This document shows, piece after piece, positions 29,082 through 39,157 of a stretch of DNA of 64,000 bases. The stretch's first letter is position 1. Each line of letters opens with the position of its first letter. The position numbers were made by a program, and so were the translations under genes. Source of the DNA: Phycisphaerales bacterium (GTDB lineage Bacteria > Planctomycetota > Phycisphaerae > Phycisphaerales > UBA1924); NCBI GenBank assembly GCA_015487555.1, contig WFPK01000053.1, forward strand, positions 1-64,000. Direction: 5' to 3'. The notes below the pieces were generated by a model that was given only the letters and a program-made list of their open reading frames with translations, was not told where the DNA came from and did no database searches.

Positions 29082-29322
29082 GAAACACATCTCCATCGAG
29101 TCTTTGTAAAATGGGCCCGGGATGAGTCAGGGTGAGTCGTGGTGAGTCAGGGTAAAAAAGTGTCCAAATTGGGCTTTGCTTTTCCTCAAGCCTGTTCAAA
29201 CGGCGAGTTTTTTCTTTTGAAATCTCGGCTTTGTGGTATACTCGACGCAGGGCGAGGCGATGAATTCGTCGCCAGCGCCTTTGGAGTGCGCTCGTGTGAT
29301 GTGCTTTGAGGAGGAAAACTTG

Positions 29323-30345
29323 ATGCGTCAATCTACTCTGCAATCTACTCTGTATGCCCGTTTGGGTGCAGTGCTTTCGGTCGCAGTTGCCCTGTGTAGC
29401 CCGGCTCACGCCGACGAAATCACGGTGCAGAACGATTCGCTTGTCGATGGAGGCACCGTGGCGATCTGCCCGTGCTTTACCGCTGGCGAAGAGGCAGCGG
29501 TCTGGCTGACGAGCCCGTGCGATGGCGACATCGTGGCGATCCAGATCTTCTGGAAATCACTCCTGGGCGGGGCACAAATCTCACTCGAAGACTCCATTAT
29601 CGTCTACCAGGGCGGGAACTTTCCCAGTCCCGGGCCAGTCAAAGATTCGTTCGATGCGCCCGCACTGATCGACGGCGGGCTCAACGAATTTCGATACCAG
29701 GACGAGAATCAGACAATCCCCATCTCGATCCCCGTCACCGCTGGCGAAGAGTTTGTCGTCTCGCTCAAGTTCTTCAACTCCAACAATACCGATCAGCTTT
29801 TGCCCAGTGTCGTTTCCGATGACTCGGGGTGCCAGAGTGGCAAAAACACGGTGAAGGTCAATGGGTCGGTGTGGATGGATGCGTGCGCACTGGGCGTCTC
29901 GGGTGATTGGGTGATCCGCGCAGTGATCGAATGTTCGGGCGAACCCACCGGGGCTGCATGTCTGCCCGATGGCACCTGTGCAGAAGGGCTCACCGAAGCC
30001 CAGACCATCGCACTCGGTGGTTTCTGGAATGGTGCAGGGACCGCCTGTGGCGATGTGTTGTGCCTTGGGGCATGTTATATCCCCGCCACCGAGCAATGCG
30101 TGCAGTTCGATCGCGCGACTTGCGAGATCGTCGGCGGAGTCTGGAGCGGACCGGGAACGACCGAGTGTGAAACACAATGCCAGGCAGATATCAATGGCGA
30201 TGGGACACTCAACTTCTTTGATGTCTCGGCGTTCCTCCAGGCATTTGGTGTCAAAGACCCCATGGCGGACTTCAATAACGACGGCAGTTTCAACTTCTTC
30301 GATGTCTCCGAGTTCCTCCAAGCGTTCAGTCTGGGATGCCCATGA
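29323..30345 (+). CDS. Secreted protein with C-terminal GC-type dockerin-like module
   Basis: Signal peptide at ATG 29323 with RBS GAGGAG; C-term CQADINGDGTLNFFDVSAFLQAFGVKDPMADFNNDGSFNFFDVSEFLQAFSLGCP. Confidence 0.8.
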   Translation: MRQSTLQSTLYARLGAVLSVAVALCSPAHADEITVQNDSLVDGGTVAICPCFTAGEEAAVWLTSPCDGDIVAIQIFWKSLLGGAQISLEDSIIVYQGGNFPSPGPVKDSFDAPALIDGGLNEFRYQDENQTIPISIPVTAGEEFVVSLKFFNSNNTDQLLPSVVSDDSGCQSGKNTVKVNGSVWMDACALGVSGDWVIRAVIECSGEPTGAACLPDGTCAEGLTEAQTIALGGFWNGAGTACGDVLCLGACYIPATEQCVQFDRATCEIVGGVWSGPGTTECETQCQADINGDGTLNFFDVSAFLQAFGVKDPMADFNNDGSFNFFDVSEFLQAFSLGCP

Positions 30346-30560
30346 TGAAAACAGGTGTTCCGCAGGGCTTTGTTTGGGTACAATTTGTGTAATTGATGAT
30401 GCAGAAATAGTTTTCCGGGCAACCCGGGTGATGAGATTGACGAATAATAAACCACGGGCATTCGCCCGTTTGAACAGCGTTTTTTCAGTTTGTAGGCGGG
30501 CTTGCGGATGTCCGATCTATCGCTGACAGATCCGATCAATGGATCGGGGAGAGAATCAAC

Positions 30561-31922
30561 ATGAATCGTTTACTTTGTGCGTGCCTTATCGCCGCCACCG
30601 GATCAGTTGCCAGCGCGCAGCTCACCACCCAAGAGATCGCCAACGGCCTTGACCGCCCGGTGTTCGTCACCCATGCTGGTGATGGTTCCGGGCGTTTGTT
30701 TATCATCGAGCAAGAAGGTGCCATCCGCATCATTGATGCCGATGGCAATCTGCTGCCAACCCCGTTCCTCGATATCGACCCCCTCGTGGTCGGCGGAACC
30801 AGCGGGGGCAACGAGCAAGGGATGCTCGGGCTTGCATTCCACCCTGATTACGAAACCAACGGCAAGTTCTATGTGAACTACATCGGCAGCGGCGGCGATA
30901 CCCGGGTTGCTGAGTATCAGGTTTCGGCGGGCGATCCGAACATCGCCGATCCGGGCACCGCGCGGATCATTCTGTTTCATAGCCAACCATTTTCAAACCA
31001 CAATGGTGGATGGCTTGGATTTGGACCCGACGGATACCTCTATGTTGCTTCGGGCGATGGCGGTTCGGCCAATGACCCGGGCAACCGGGCTGCGAGACTT
31101 ACCCAGCCTTTGGGCAAGATTCACCGCATCGACATCGACGGCGGCGATGATTTCCCCGGCGATAACCTCCAGAACTACGAAGTACCCGCGGACAATCCGT
31201 TTGTCGGCGTACCCGGCGCAGTTGAATCCATCTGGCACTACGGCTTGCGCAACCCCTGGCGGACAAGCTTTGACCGCGAAACTGGCGATATGTGGATCGG
31301 TGATGTCGGGCAGAACGCCTTTGAAGAGGTCAACCATAATATCGGCAATGTTGGTGGATTGAACTATGGATGGCGCTGCCGAGAAGCATTCCAGGATACC
31401 GGGCTCTCGTGCGGAGCTACCGACTGGACCGATCCAGTCCATGCCTACCCGCTCTCGGGGGGCAACTGCTCGGTCATCGGCGGGTATGTCTATCGTGGGT
31501 GCGAACTCGGCGAAGCATATCAGGGATTGTATTTCTTCGGCGACTACTGCGGCGGGTCGATCTGGACCCTTGATCCAACAGACTACTCGCGCACCACCGA
31601 GTTCAACTTCGGGTTTGGGCTCTCGTCATGGGGCGAAGACGAAGCCGGCGAGCTCTACATCAGCGATGTGTTCTCCGGGCAGGTCTTCAAGCTTGTCAAC
31701 CCGACCGCACCCGACGACGACGACAACGGGATTCCCGACGCCTGTGAAACTTCATGTGCGCCCGATCTCACCGGCGATGGTGAGTTGAACTTCTTTGATA
31801 TCTCGGCATTCCTCACCGCCTTTGGCAACGAGGACCCCGTGGCGGATTTTACCAACGACGGGCTGTTCAACTTCTTTGACATCTCGGCGTTCCTCAAGGC
31901 ATTCAGCGCTGGGTGCTCATGA
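30561..31922 (+). CDS. PQQ-dependent sugar dehydrogenase-like protein with GC-type dockerin-like module
   Basis: IANGLDRPVFVTHAGDGSGRLFIIEQEGAIRII, GMLGLAFHPDYETNGKFYVNY, NHNGGWLGFGPDGYLYVASGDGG; C-term module ending AGCS. Confidence 0.88.
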   Translation: MNRLLCACLIAATGSVASAQLTTQEIANGLDRPVFVTHAGDGSGRLFIIEQEGAIRIIDADGNLLPTPFLDIDPLVVGGTSGGNEQGMLGLAFHPDYETNGKFYVNYIGSGGDTRVAEYQVSAGDPNIADPGTARIILFHSQPFSNHNGGWLGFGPDGYLYVASGDGGSANDPGNRAARLTQPLGKIHRIDIDGGDDFPGDNLQNYEVPADNPFVGVPGAVESIWHYGLRNPWRTSFDRETGDMWIGDVGQNAFEEVNHNIGNVGGLNYGWRCREAFQDTGLSCGATDWTDPVHAYPLSGGNCSVIGGYVYRGCELGEAYQGLYFFGDYCGGSIWTLDPTDYSRTTEFNFGFGLSSWGEDEAGELYISDVFSGQVFKLVNPTAPDDDDNGIPDACETSCAPDLTGDGELNFFDISAFLTAFGNEDPVADFTNDGLFNFFDISAFLKAFSAGCS

Positions 31923-31960
31923 TGGGTGTCCGTAAACTGACACGGCACTTGTAAACATAT

Positions 31961-32007
31961 CCAGATCAGGCCGAGCCTTATTGGGGTTCGGTCTGATCTG
32001 GTTTTTT
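31961..32007 (+). terminator. Strong Rho-independent terminator
   Basis: CCAGATCAGGCCGAGCC ttattgg GGTTCGGTCTGATCTGG TTTTTT. Confidence 0.9.
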
Positions 32008-32050
32008 ATCTCGACAAATCGGAAAAGGATAAACCGGAAAAGAGAGAGAC

Positions 32051-33127
32051 ATGAACACATCAACACACGCATGTTTATGGACAGCTGCCCTCTTGGGTTC
32101 AAACTTGAGTTCAAACGCATGGGCGCAGAGCTTCGAGAGCACGATCGACTCAAAGATAAGCACCTCGGCCTTCGATTCGGTCATGGTCTTTGATTCTTCG
32201 GGCACCATCATCGGCGATTATGATCCAGAAACCAATCCGGGAGGAACGCAGACTCGTCCGGGGCTCTTTGGTGGATCAGGCAATCATCCGATCGACACCT
32301 CGGTCTCGTTGGCTGCCGATACGATACTCGATACCAACCCGGCGGGATCATTCGTGTTCATGCCCGATTTCGACGCAGGGCTTGTCGAGATCGACGGGCT
32401 TGTAACCGATCTGGTCAACGGACAACCAGGAGGAACCAACCTCGTCGCGACCATGCTCTATAGCACCTTTCACACCATCAATCCTTCCTTTATTTATCCC
32501 GGAGGCACGCCGATTGATGTCCCGATCGGACAGATCACAGGAATCACCGCTGCAACATTGACCCAGACCGACCTGGGCGCGGGCACACTGATGCCAACGG
32601 ATGATCCTGATATCTTCACCATTGCGATACTCATCCCGGCCCAGCTCGACATGGTGGTGGATACTGCCTTACCCGGAGAAGACCCAATCCCCACGCCGAT
32701 CGACACCATCCCGATGGTGCTTCCTGTTGCAGGGCAGGTCGAAATCCTCAGCGATGGATCGGTGCTCATCACCCTTGATATCACGCCCGATCCGATCTCG
32801 ATGGTGATCCCGCTCGACGGCGTTGTTGTGCCCGATGTGCCCTTCGAGCTTCCGACCTTCGGTGCCGAGACTGCTTCGGTGATTTATTCTTCAGTGCCCG
32901 AGTCGGTCAGTGTGGATGCATCGCTGGGGATGACGATCGTGGCGAGTGGATTGGCCTCGTGCGCAGCCGATGTCAACGGCGATGGAATGCTCAACTTCTT
33001 TGATGTCAGTGCATTTCTGAGCGCGTTTAGTGCGATGGATCCAGCAGCCGACTTCACCGGCGATGGCGAGTTCAACTTCTTCGATGTCTCGGATTTCCTC
33101 GCTGCATTCGCTGCTGGGTGTCCGTAA
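32051..33127 (+). CDS. Hypothetical secreted protein with GC-type dockerin-like module
   Basis: Signal-like N-terminus MNTSTHACLWTAALLGSNLSSNAWAQ; C-term CAADVNGDGMLNFFDVSAFL..FAAGCP. Confidence 0.78.
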   Translation: MNTSTHACLWTAALLGSNLSSNAWAQSFESTIDSKISTSAFDSVMVFDSSGTIIGDYDPETNPGGTQTRPGLFGGSGNHPIDTSVSLAADTILDTNPAGSFVFMPDFDAGLVEIDGLVTDLVNGQPGGTNLVATMLYSTFHTINPSFIYPGGTPIDVPIGQITGITAATLTQTDLGAGTLMPTDDPDIFTIAILIPAQLDMVVDTALPGEDPIPTPIDTIPMVLPVAGQVEILSDGSVLITLDITPDPISMVIPLDGVVVPDVPFELPTFGAETASVIYSSVPESVSVDASLGMTIVASGLASCAADVNGDGMLNFFDVSAFLSAFSAMDPAADFTGDGEFNFFDVSDFLAAFAAGCP

Positions 33128-33339
33128 ACAATGCCCGATAATCTGAGTGGTTCTCGATCGGCTTGCTTCTGGCAGCCGATCTTTCCTTATTCGGACTCCG
33201 AACATCGGAATTGGAATTCTCAGTCTCAGAATCTGCTTTATTTCGCCTAATCCCCGTGATATACTCAGCGAGTGAGAGAAACCATGCCAACAGTGTCTTT
33301 GTCGCTGTGGTGTCTTAGGGAGAGAAGAGAGGAAGGGAA

Positions 33340-36300
33340 ATGAAGAAATCAGTTTTATCGGCGTGCGCGATCGTTGCCTTGGCAGGAACTTCAGCAGGAG
33401 CACAGGTCATCGGCTGGGCATCGGCCATCGATGGTGATTGGAACAACTCGGCCAACTGGATTGGCGCCAATATTCCCAACGCTGTTGGTGAAGACGCGGT
33501 GCTCGGGCTTATTGGCCCGTACATCGTGGAGACTTTTGCAAACTTCTCCTACGGCTCGTTGTCGATCACAAACCCGGATGCCACGCTTCATATCGGGTCA
33601 AACCGAACCATGACACTCAACAGCGGAAGTTTGTTCAATGACGGCACTGTTATTGTGAACCCGACAGGAACGGGTTTCAATGCACACCTGAGCTTTGCTT
33701 CCGATGCCACCATCACCGGAACCGGGTCTATCTTGCTCAACGCACAAATCGAACCCAATGATGCACAAATCCTGGGCAACGCATTCACCATCACCCATCT
33801 CGATGGACACACGATCCATGGATCAGGAAATATCACGGGTGCGATGACCAACTCGGGGACAATCGTCGCCGACATCCCTGGGGGTGTGGAGCTGCGACTG
33901 TCTGGAACGATGACACAAACCGCCACCGGGATTGCGGGCGCTGATGGGGGCACCCTGCTGCTGGGTAACGGATCGGTCATCACCGGCGGGCAACTTACCA
34001 CACTCAACGGCGGCAAAGTCGAAGTTCAGAACACCGCCACCATCGGCGATCTCATCAACTCTGGCGATCTCGATATCCCCGGACAGGGATGGTATCTGCT
34101 GCTCAATGACAGTATTGTGAACGACGGCACCATCAACATCAACTCGAATAGCAATGGATTCAACGCTCATCTCCGGTTCGATGTCGCTGCAACCATTGCT
34201 GGCACAGGAAAGATCACGATGGTGAGCAATGGGGATTTGGGTGATGCTCAAATCCTGACCAATGGCGCATTCGATGGTACCATCGGGGCCAATCAGACCG
34301 TTGAAGGGAGCGGGCTCATCACCGGAGCTAACAGCGGCACGATCGTCAACCTGGGCACGATCAACGGGAATGACCCGGCAGTCGGTTTAGGGTTGGCAGG
34401 GAATCACAGCGGCGACGGGACATACCAATCTGATGATGGGTTGATCGAGCTTCGCAATGGGCTGATCCTTGATGGAGGCACCTTCGATTCAACTGGGGCG
34501 GGGATCATCGACATGACCACCGGCGGCGTCGTCACCCTCTCCAACATCACCAACCTGGGGCAGATGGGCATTCGTGGACAAGGTGGTTCTATCAGTCTGC
34601 TCGGACCAATGACCAACAACGGTACCCTGACCATCAACTCCAACAACAACGGCTTCAATGCCCACCTTCGCTTCGATGCCAGTGCTGAGATCAACGGCAA
34701 TGGGCTAATCCAGATGGTGGCGGGTACTTCAGACCTTGGCGATGCACAACTCTTTACCAATGGCGTGTTCAACGGAATAATCGGCGCAAACCAAACTGTC
34801 GCTGGAAGTGGAATCATTGATGGGCGCAGCGGAGGCACCATCGTCAATAACGGAATAATCAATGGCAATCATGCTGCGGTTGATCCTGACCCGGCGGTGG
34901 CTCTGGAACTTTGGGGTAACCACGATGGCAATGGCGGCGGGATATATCGCTCGGATGACGGCATCCTTGGGCTTCGCAGCGGGCTCGTCCTTGATGGCGG
35001 CACCTTCGATTCAACCGGGGCGGGGATCATCGACATGACCACCGGCGGCGTCGTCACCCTCTCCAACATCACCAACCTGGGGCAGATGGGCATTCGTGGA
35101 CAAGGTGGTTCTATCAGTCTGGTCGGACCAATGACCAACAACGGTACCCTGACCATCAACTCCAACAACAACGGCTTCAATGCCCACCTTCGCTTCGATG
35201 CCAACGCCACGATTGATGGTAACGGAACGATCCGGATGCAGACTGTTGGAAGTTCCGGCGATGCCCAGATCTACACCAATGGCCTATTCACCGCCACCAT
35301 CGGCACCAACCAGATGGTTGCTGGCAGTGGGATTATTGATGGACGCTTGGACGGAACCATCGTCAATCACGGCATGATCAGCGCGGATGATCCGACGGCT
35401 GCGCTCGAACTCCGGGGCAATCACTTCGGTGACTCAATTGGCATCTACAACGCCAATGACGGCGTGCTCGCGCTGACCGGTGGACTTGTGCTTGACCACG
35501 GCGTTTTCAGCTCCTCGGGCACCGGGATCATTGACATGACCACCGGCGGCACCGCCACACTCTCCCGTATCACCAATACCGGGACGATGGGGATCCGCGG
35601 GCAGGGTGGGACTATTGAGTTGGTTGGGCCATTCACCAATAACGGAACGATCTTGATCAACTCCAATGACAATATCTTCAACGCCCGTATCCGGTTCCTC
35701 GATGCCACGATCATCGACGGCACGGGCACCATCGACATGTTTGTTGCCGGGACTGATTTCGGCGATGCACAGATCCTCAACGACCAAGGATTCATCGGCA
35801 CCATCGGCGAGGGACAAACCATCACCGGCAGCGGACGGCTTCAAGGCGAGATGAACATGGACGGCACGCTCGATCCGGGCTCAACACACCGCCGATTCGA
35901 TATCGACACCCTCCACCTCTCGGCAACCTCAGCGATGGTCGCTGATCTTGGCGGGTTGCTCGGAGGCGAGTTTGATCGGTTGCTCCTTGGAGGATCCGAC
36001 GCCATCAACCTCGACGGCACCCTGACGGTCAATCTCGATGCAGGGTACACCCCTGTGTTTGGCGATTCGTGGGATATCATCGACGGCGGCACCATCGTCG
36101 GATCGTTCGCAACCACGCATGTACCCAATGCACCAATCGGGCAGGTGTACCGTGTGATCTACGAACCAAGCCGAGTCTTTGTGGTGCTCACCTGTGATGC
36201 GGATTACACCGGCGATGGGGTGCTCAACTTCTTCGATGTTTCCAAGTTTCTCACACTCTTTAGCGCCCAGGACCCAGAAGCCGACATCAACGGCGACGGG

Positions 36301-36360
36301 AGCTTTAACTTCTTCGATATCTCCGCATTCCTCCAGATATTCTCAGTCATCTGCAAGTAG
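33340..36360 (+). CDS. Large secreted repeat protein (beta-helix/adhesin-like) with dockerin-like C-term module
   Basis: Signal peptide; repeated TNNGTLTINSNNNGFNAHLRFDA / GSGIIDGR..GTIVN units; C-term CDADYTGDGVLNFFDVSKFL..FSVICK. Confidence 0.82.
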   Translation: MKKSVLSACAIVALAGTSAGAQVIGWASAIDGDWNNSANWIGANIPNAVGEDAVLGLIGPYIVETFANFSYGSLSITNPDATLHIGSNRTMTLNSGSLFNDGTVIVNPTGTGFNAHLSFASDATITGTGSILLNAQIEPNDAQILGNAFTITHLDGHTIHGSGNITGAMTNSGTIVADIPGGVELRLSGTMTQTATGIAGADGGTLLLGNGSVITGGQLTTLNGGKVEVQNTATIGDLINSGDLDIPGQGWYLLLNDSIVNDGTININSNSNGFNAHLRFDVAATIAGTGKITMVSNGDLGDAQILTNGAFDGTIGANQTVEGSGLITGANSGTIVNLGTINGNDPAVGLGLAGNHSGDGTYQSDDGLIELRNGLILDGGTFDSTGAGIIDMTTGGVVTLSNITNLGQMGIRGQGGSISLLGPMTNNGTLTINSNNNGFNAHLRFDASAEINGNGLIQMVAGTSDLGDAQLFTNGVFNGIIGANQTVAGSGIIDGRSGGTIVNNGIINGNHAAVDPDPAVALELWGNHDGNGGGIYRSDDGILGLRSGLVLDGGTFDSTGAGIIDMTTGGVVTLSNITNLGQMGIRGQGGSISLVGPMTNNGTLTINSNNNGFNAHLRFDANATIDGNGTIRMQTVGSSGDAQIYTNGLFTATIGTNQMVAGSGIIDGRLDGTIVNHGMISADDPTAALELRGNHFGDSIGIYNANDGVLALTGGLVLDHGVFSSSGTGIIDMTTGGTATLSRITNTGTMGIRGQGGTIELVGPFTNNGTILINSNDNIFNARIRFLDATIIDGTGTIDMFVAGTDFGDAQILNDQGFIGTIGEGQTITGSGRLQGEMNMDGTLDPGSTHRRFDIDTLHLSATSAMVADLGGLLGGEFDRLLLGGSDAINLDGTLTVNLDAGYTPVFGDSWDIIDGGTIVGSFATTHVPNAPIGQVYRVIYEPSRVFVVLTCDADYTGDGVLNFFDVSKFLTLFSAQDPEADINGDGSFNFFDISAFLQIFSVICK
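34477..34680 (+). repeat. 204-bp near-identical internal repeat, copy 1
   Basis: By-eye alignment to 34999-35202 shows about 2 substitutions (ACT/ACC; CTGCTC/CTGGTC). Confidence 0.9.
34999..35202 (+). repeat. 204-bp near-identical internal repeat, copy 2
   Basis: See copy 1. Confidence 0.9.
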
Positions 36361-36390
36361 CGAACGCTCAACATGCAGGATTGCTTTTAT

Positions 36391-36416
36391 AGCCCGGGGC
36401 CACCCGGGTTTTTTTA
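36391..36416 (+). terminator. Rho-independent terminator
   Basis: AGCCCGGGGCCACCCGGGTTTTTTT. Confidence 0.75.
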
Positions 36417-36651
36417 TGCCGATACAACTATACAACTTGTCCGACTTTTTATTCAAGAGAACAAGCTCTGTTTATCCTGATTTATAATGTCTTCATCTTC
36501 TGGGTTGATATTGAGGCTTCTGGTGAATTCCCTTGTTTTTACGAGGAATTCATCGAAGTTCTTGCAACACCAGGCCGAACAGGCAAGAATCTATATGCGA
36601 CGCGGTGTGATTCCACACCGAACTTGTGAGATCAAAACTGGCGGAGAATGA

Positions 36652-38550
36652 GTGATGCACAGCGGCTTTTCTATCAGCACCCTGACGAGCGCGGTGCGCG
36701 CCCGCAAGGGCGCCTTTGTTGTCGGGTTTGGATTGAGTGTCGGATTGATCGCGATGGGCTTTGTAGGCGAGCCTGAGGAGCAGGTCCAGATACAGGTGCC
36801 AACTACACTCAACGATTTTCGCATGCCCGGGACCCAGCCCAACTCGCTGACACATGAAATCGTTGGTTCGGATACCTGTGCCAGCTGCCACGGATTCTAC
36901 GACGAAGCGCACGATATCTTCGGAACCTGGTCGGCTTCGATGATGGGGCAGTCGATGCGTGACCCATTGTTCCTCGCGGCTTTGACCATCGCCAATCAAG
37001 ACGCAGCTTTCGCTGGCGATTTGTGCCTGCGTTGCCATACACCAGGCGGATGGCTCGAAGGGCGATCGACCCCGACTGATGGGTCTGCCTTGCTCGATAT
37101 TGATTTACAGGGTGTTTCGTGCAGTGTCTGTCATCGCATGGCCGATCCGGAGTATCAACCCGGAGTCTCGCCCGCGGTTGATCTCGATATCCTCAATACA
37201 CTCGGGGCGGATGCACCGACTCCAGATCAGTCACACTCGGGCGCCTTTGTCATCGACCCGCTCGATCGTCGGCGAGGTCCATACGACGAAGGCCCTGACT
37301 TCTTCTATCACGAGTGGGAACAATCACCATTTCACCAGAGCTCGAGCTTGTGCAAAACTTGCCATGATGTCTCCAACCCGGTTTTCACCGCCCAGCCCGA
37401 CGGCACCTATGTGCTCAACGAGCTCGACGCCCAGCATCCGACCAACAATGTCTATGACACCTTCCCTGTCGAGCGCACCTATTCGGAATGGTTGATGAGC
37501 GATTTCGCCAAAGGCCCGGTCGCGATCGGCGATCGGTACGAAACCGCCCTCCCCGCGGTATCGAGCTGTCAGGATTGCCACATGCCAGAGACCGATCTCC
37601 AGGCGTGCCGATTCGATGAGAACCGACCAAACTACTCCACTCACTCATTCAGTGGTGCCAACAACTGGGTGCTTAATGCGATCCGCAACCTCAATCCCAA
37701 CGACTTTGTCACCGGTCTCCAGCCCGAGCTCGTCGCCCAGTCCATCGAACGGGCAGAAGAAATGCTCCGCGATGCTTCGGACATGGAGCTCTCGATGGTC
37801 GGGAACAAGCTCAATGTCCGCATCATCAATCAAACCGGGCACAAGCTCCCCACCGGATATCCCGAAGGTCGGCGGATGTGGATCAATGTCCAGTTCTTCG
37901 ATAATACAAACACACTCATCGCCGAGCACGGCGCCTATGACCAGGAAACCGCCCTGCTCACGGTCGATGACACCAAGGTCTACGAAACCAAGCTCGGCCC
38001 TGACGAAGCCGTCAGCGCACTCACCGGCGTGCCCGCAGGACCAAACTTCCACTTTGTGCTCAGCAATGTTCGCTACAAGGACAACCGCATCCCCCCACGC
38101 GGATTCACCAATGCCAACTTCCAATCCATCCAGGCCGAGCCGGTCGCCTATACCTACGACGATGGCGTTTACTGGGATGACACCCAATACGCAGTCCCCA
38201 AAGGAGCTGCCAGAGCCGATGTCCGGGTCTACTACCAGACCACCAGCAAAGAATACATCGAGTTCCTTCGCGACAAGAACATCACCGACTCACGCGGGCA
38301 AGAGGTCTATGACCAATGGGTCATCACCGGAAAAAGCCCGATCGTCGAGATGGATGTGGGCACACTCACCTTCCCGACATCATGCCCGCCAGATATCACC
38401 GGCGATGGATTGCTCAACTTCTTCGATATCTCAGCATTCCTGACAGCCTTTGGCAACCAGGACCCGATCGCTGATTTTACGAATGATGGACTGTTCAACT
38501 TCTTCGATATCTCGGCGTTCCTGCTGGCCTTTGGAGATGGGTGTCCGTAG
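36652..38550 (+). CDS. Multiheme c-type cytochrome with GC-type dockerin-like module
   Basis: Five CxxCH motifs: CASCH, CLRCH, CSVCH, CKTCH, CQDCH; C-term CPPDITGDGLLNFFDISAFL..FGDGCP; ATG at 36655 or GTG at 36652. Confidence 0.85.
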   Translation: MMHSGFSISTLTSAVRARKGAFVVGFGLSVGLIAMGFVGEPEEQVQIQVPTTLNDFRMPGTQPNSLTHEIVGSDTCASCHGFYDEAHDIFGTWSASMMGQSMRDPLFLAALTIANQDAAFAGDLCLRCHTPGGWLEGRSTPTDGSALLDIDLQGVSCSVCHRMADPEYQPGVSPAVDLDILNTLGADAPTPDQSHSGAFVIDPLDRRRGPYDEGPDFFYHEWEQSPFHQSSSLCKTCHDVSNPVFTAQPDGTYVLNELDAQHPTNNVYDTFPVERTYSEWLMSDFAKGPVAIGDRYETALPAVSSCQDCHMPETDLQACRFDENRPNYSTHSFSGANNWVLNAIRNLNPNDFVTGLQPELVAQSIERAEEMLRDASDMELSMVGNKLNVRIINQTGHKLPTGYPEGRRMWINVQFFDNTNTLIAEHGAYDQETALLTVDDTKVYETKLGPDEAVSALTGVPAGPNFHFVLSNVRYKDNRIPPRGFTNANFQSIQAEPVAYTYDDGVYWDDTQYAVPKGAARADVRVYYQTTSKEYIEFLRDKNITDSRGQEVYDQWVITGKSPIVEMDVGTLTFPTSCPPDITGDGLLNFFDISAFLTAFGNQDPIADFTNDGLFNFFDISAFLLAFGDGCP

Positions 38551-38572
38551 AGAATACACAAAAAGCCGATCG

Positions 38573-39157
38573 TCAATCCTTGCGGCTGTTGGGTGCAAGC
38601 ATGATCCCGATGTTGACCAGACGCTTGTTGTCGTCTGGGTGAGACGCTCTGCATATCTCCCAGATTCTTCCGATCAGCTCGTTGATCTCTTCAAGTGAGT
38701 CATCATTTACCCAAGCAGAGATGATTCCGAGGTAGGTATCGCGCAGCGGGCCACGGACAACCGCGCCGGGATCGTCGATTGCGCGTTCGTGTAGCCGAGT
38801 CATCATCCGCCCAACAGCCTTGCTGTGTGCCCGGTGATAGGCCACCACATCCGGATCGTCAGGATTGTGTTTGATGAGGATGGTTCGGGCGATCGGGCAG
38901 TAGAGCTGTTCGTATCGCTTGCCTGCCAGGCGAACATCGGCTTCAAGAATAAGCCCGGCCTCGACGAGCTGTTCGATGTGCGGGTAGATCGAGGTCCGCG
39001 ATCGCCCGGTGAAGGCTGCGATCTCGCCGGCGGAGCACTCTTCGAGCGCACAGGCGGCATTGAGCACCTCCATCCGGATCGGGCTTGCCAACACCCACAT
39101 ATCTTTGCCTTTGGAAATTACATGCTTATCTTTGATCGACTTGAGTCTTTGGTTCAT
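38573..39157 (-). CDS. Winged-helix (ArsR-like) transcriptional regulator
   Basis: VLASPIRMEVLNAACALEECSAGEIAAFTGRSRTSIYPHIEQLVEAGLI. Confidence 0.75.
   Translation of the reverse strand: MNQRLKSIKDKHVISKGKDMWVLASPIRMEVLNAACALEECSAGEIAAFTGRSRTSIYPHIEQLVEAGLILEADVRLAGKRYEQLYCPIARTILIKHNPDDPDVVAYHRAHSKAVGRMMTRLHERAIDDPGAVVRGPLRDTYLGIISAWVNDDSLEEINELIGRIWEICRASHPDDNKRLVNIGIMLAPNSRKD

Noticed and set aside
33340-36360. Possible CRISPR or other spacer-repeat array
   Set aside because: Repeats are in-frame protein repeats of a secreted protein, long (over 200 bp) and not interspersed with unique spacers of uniform size.
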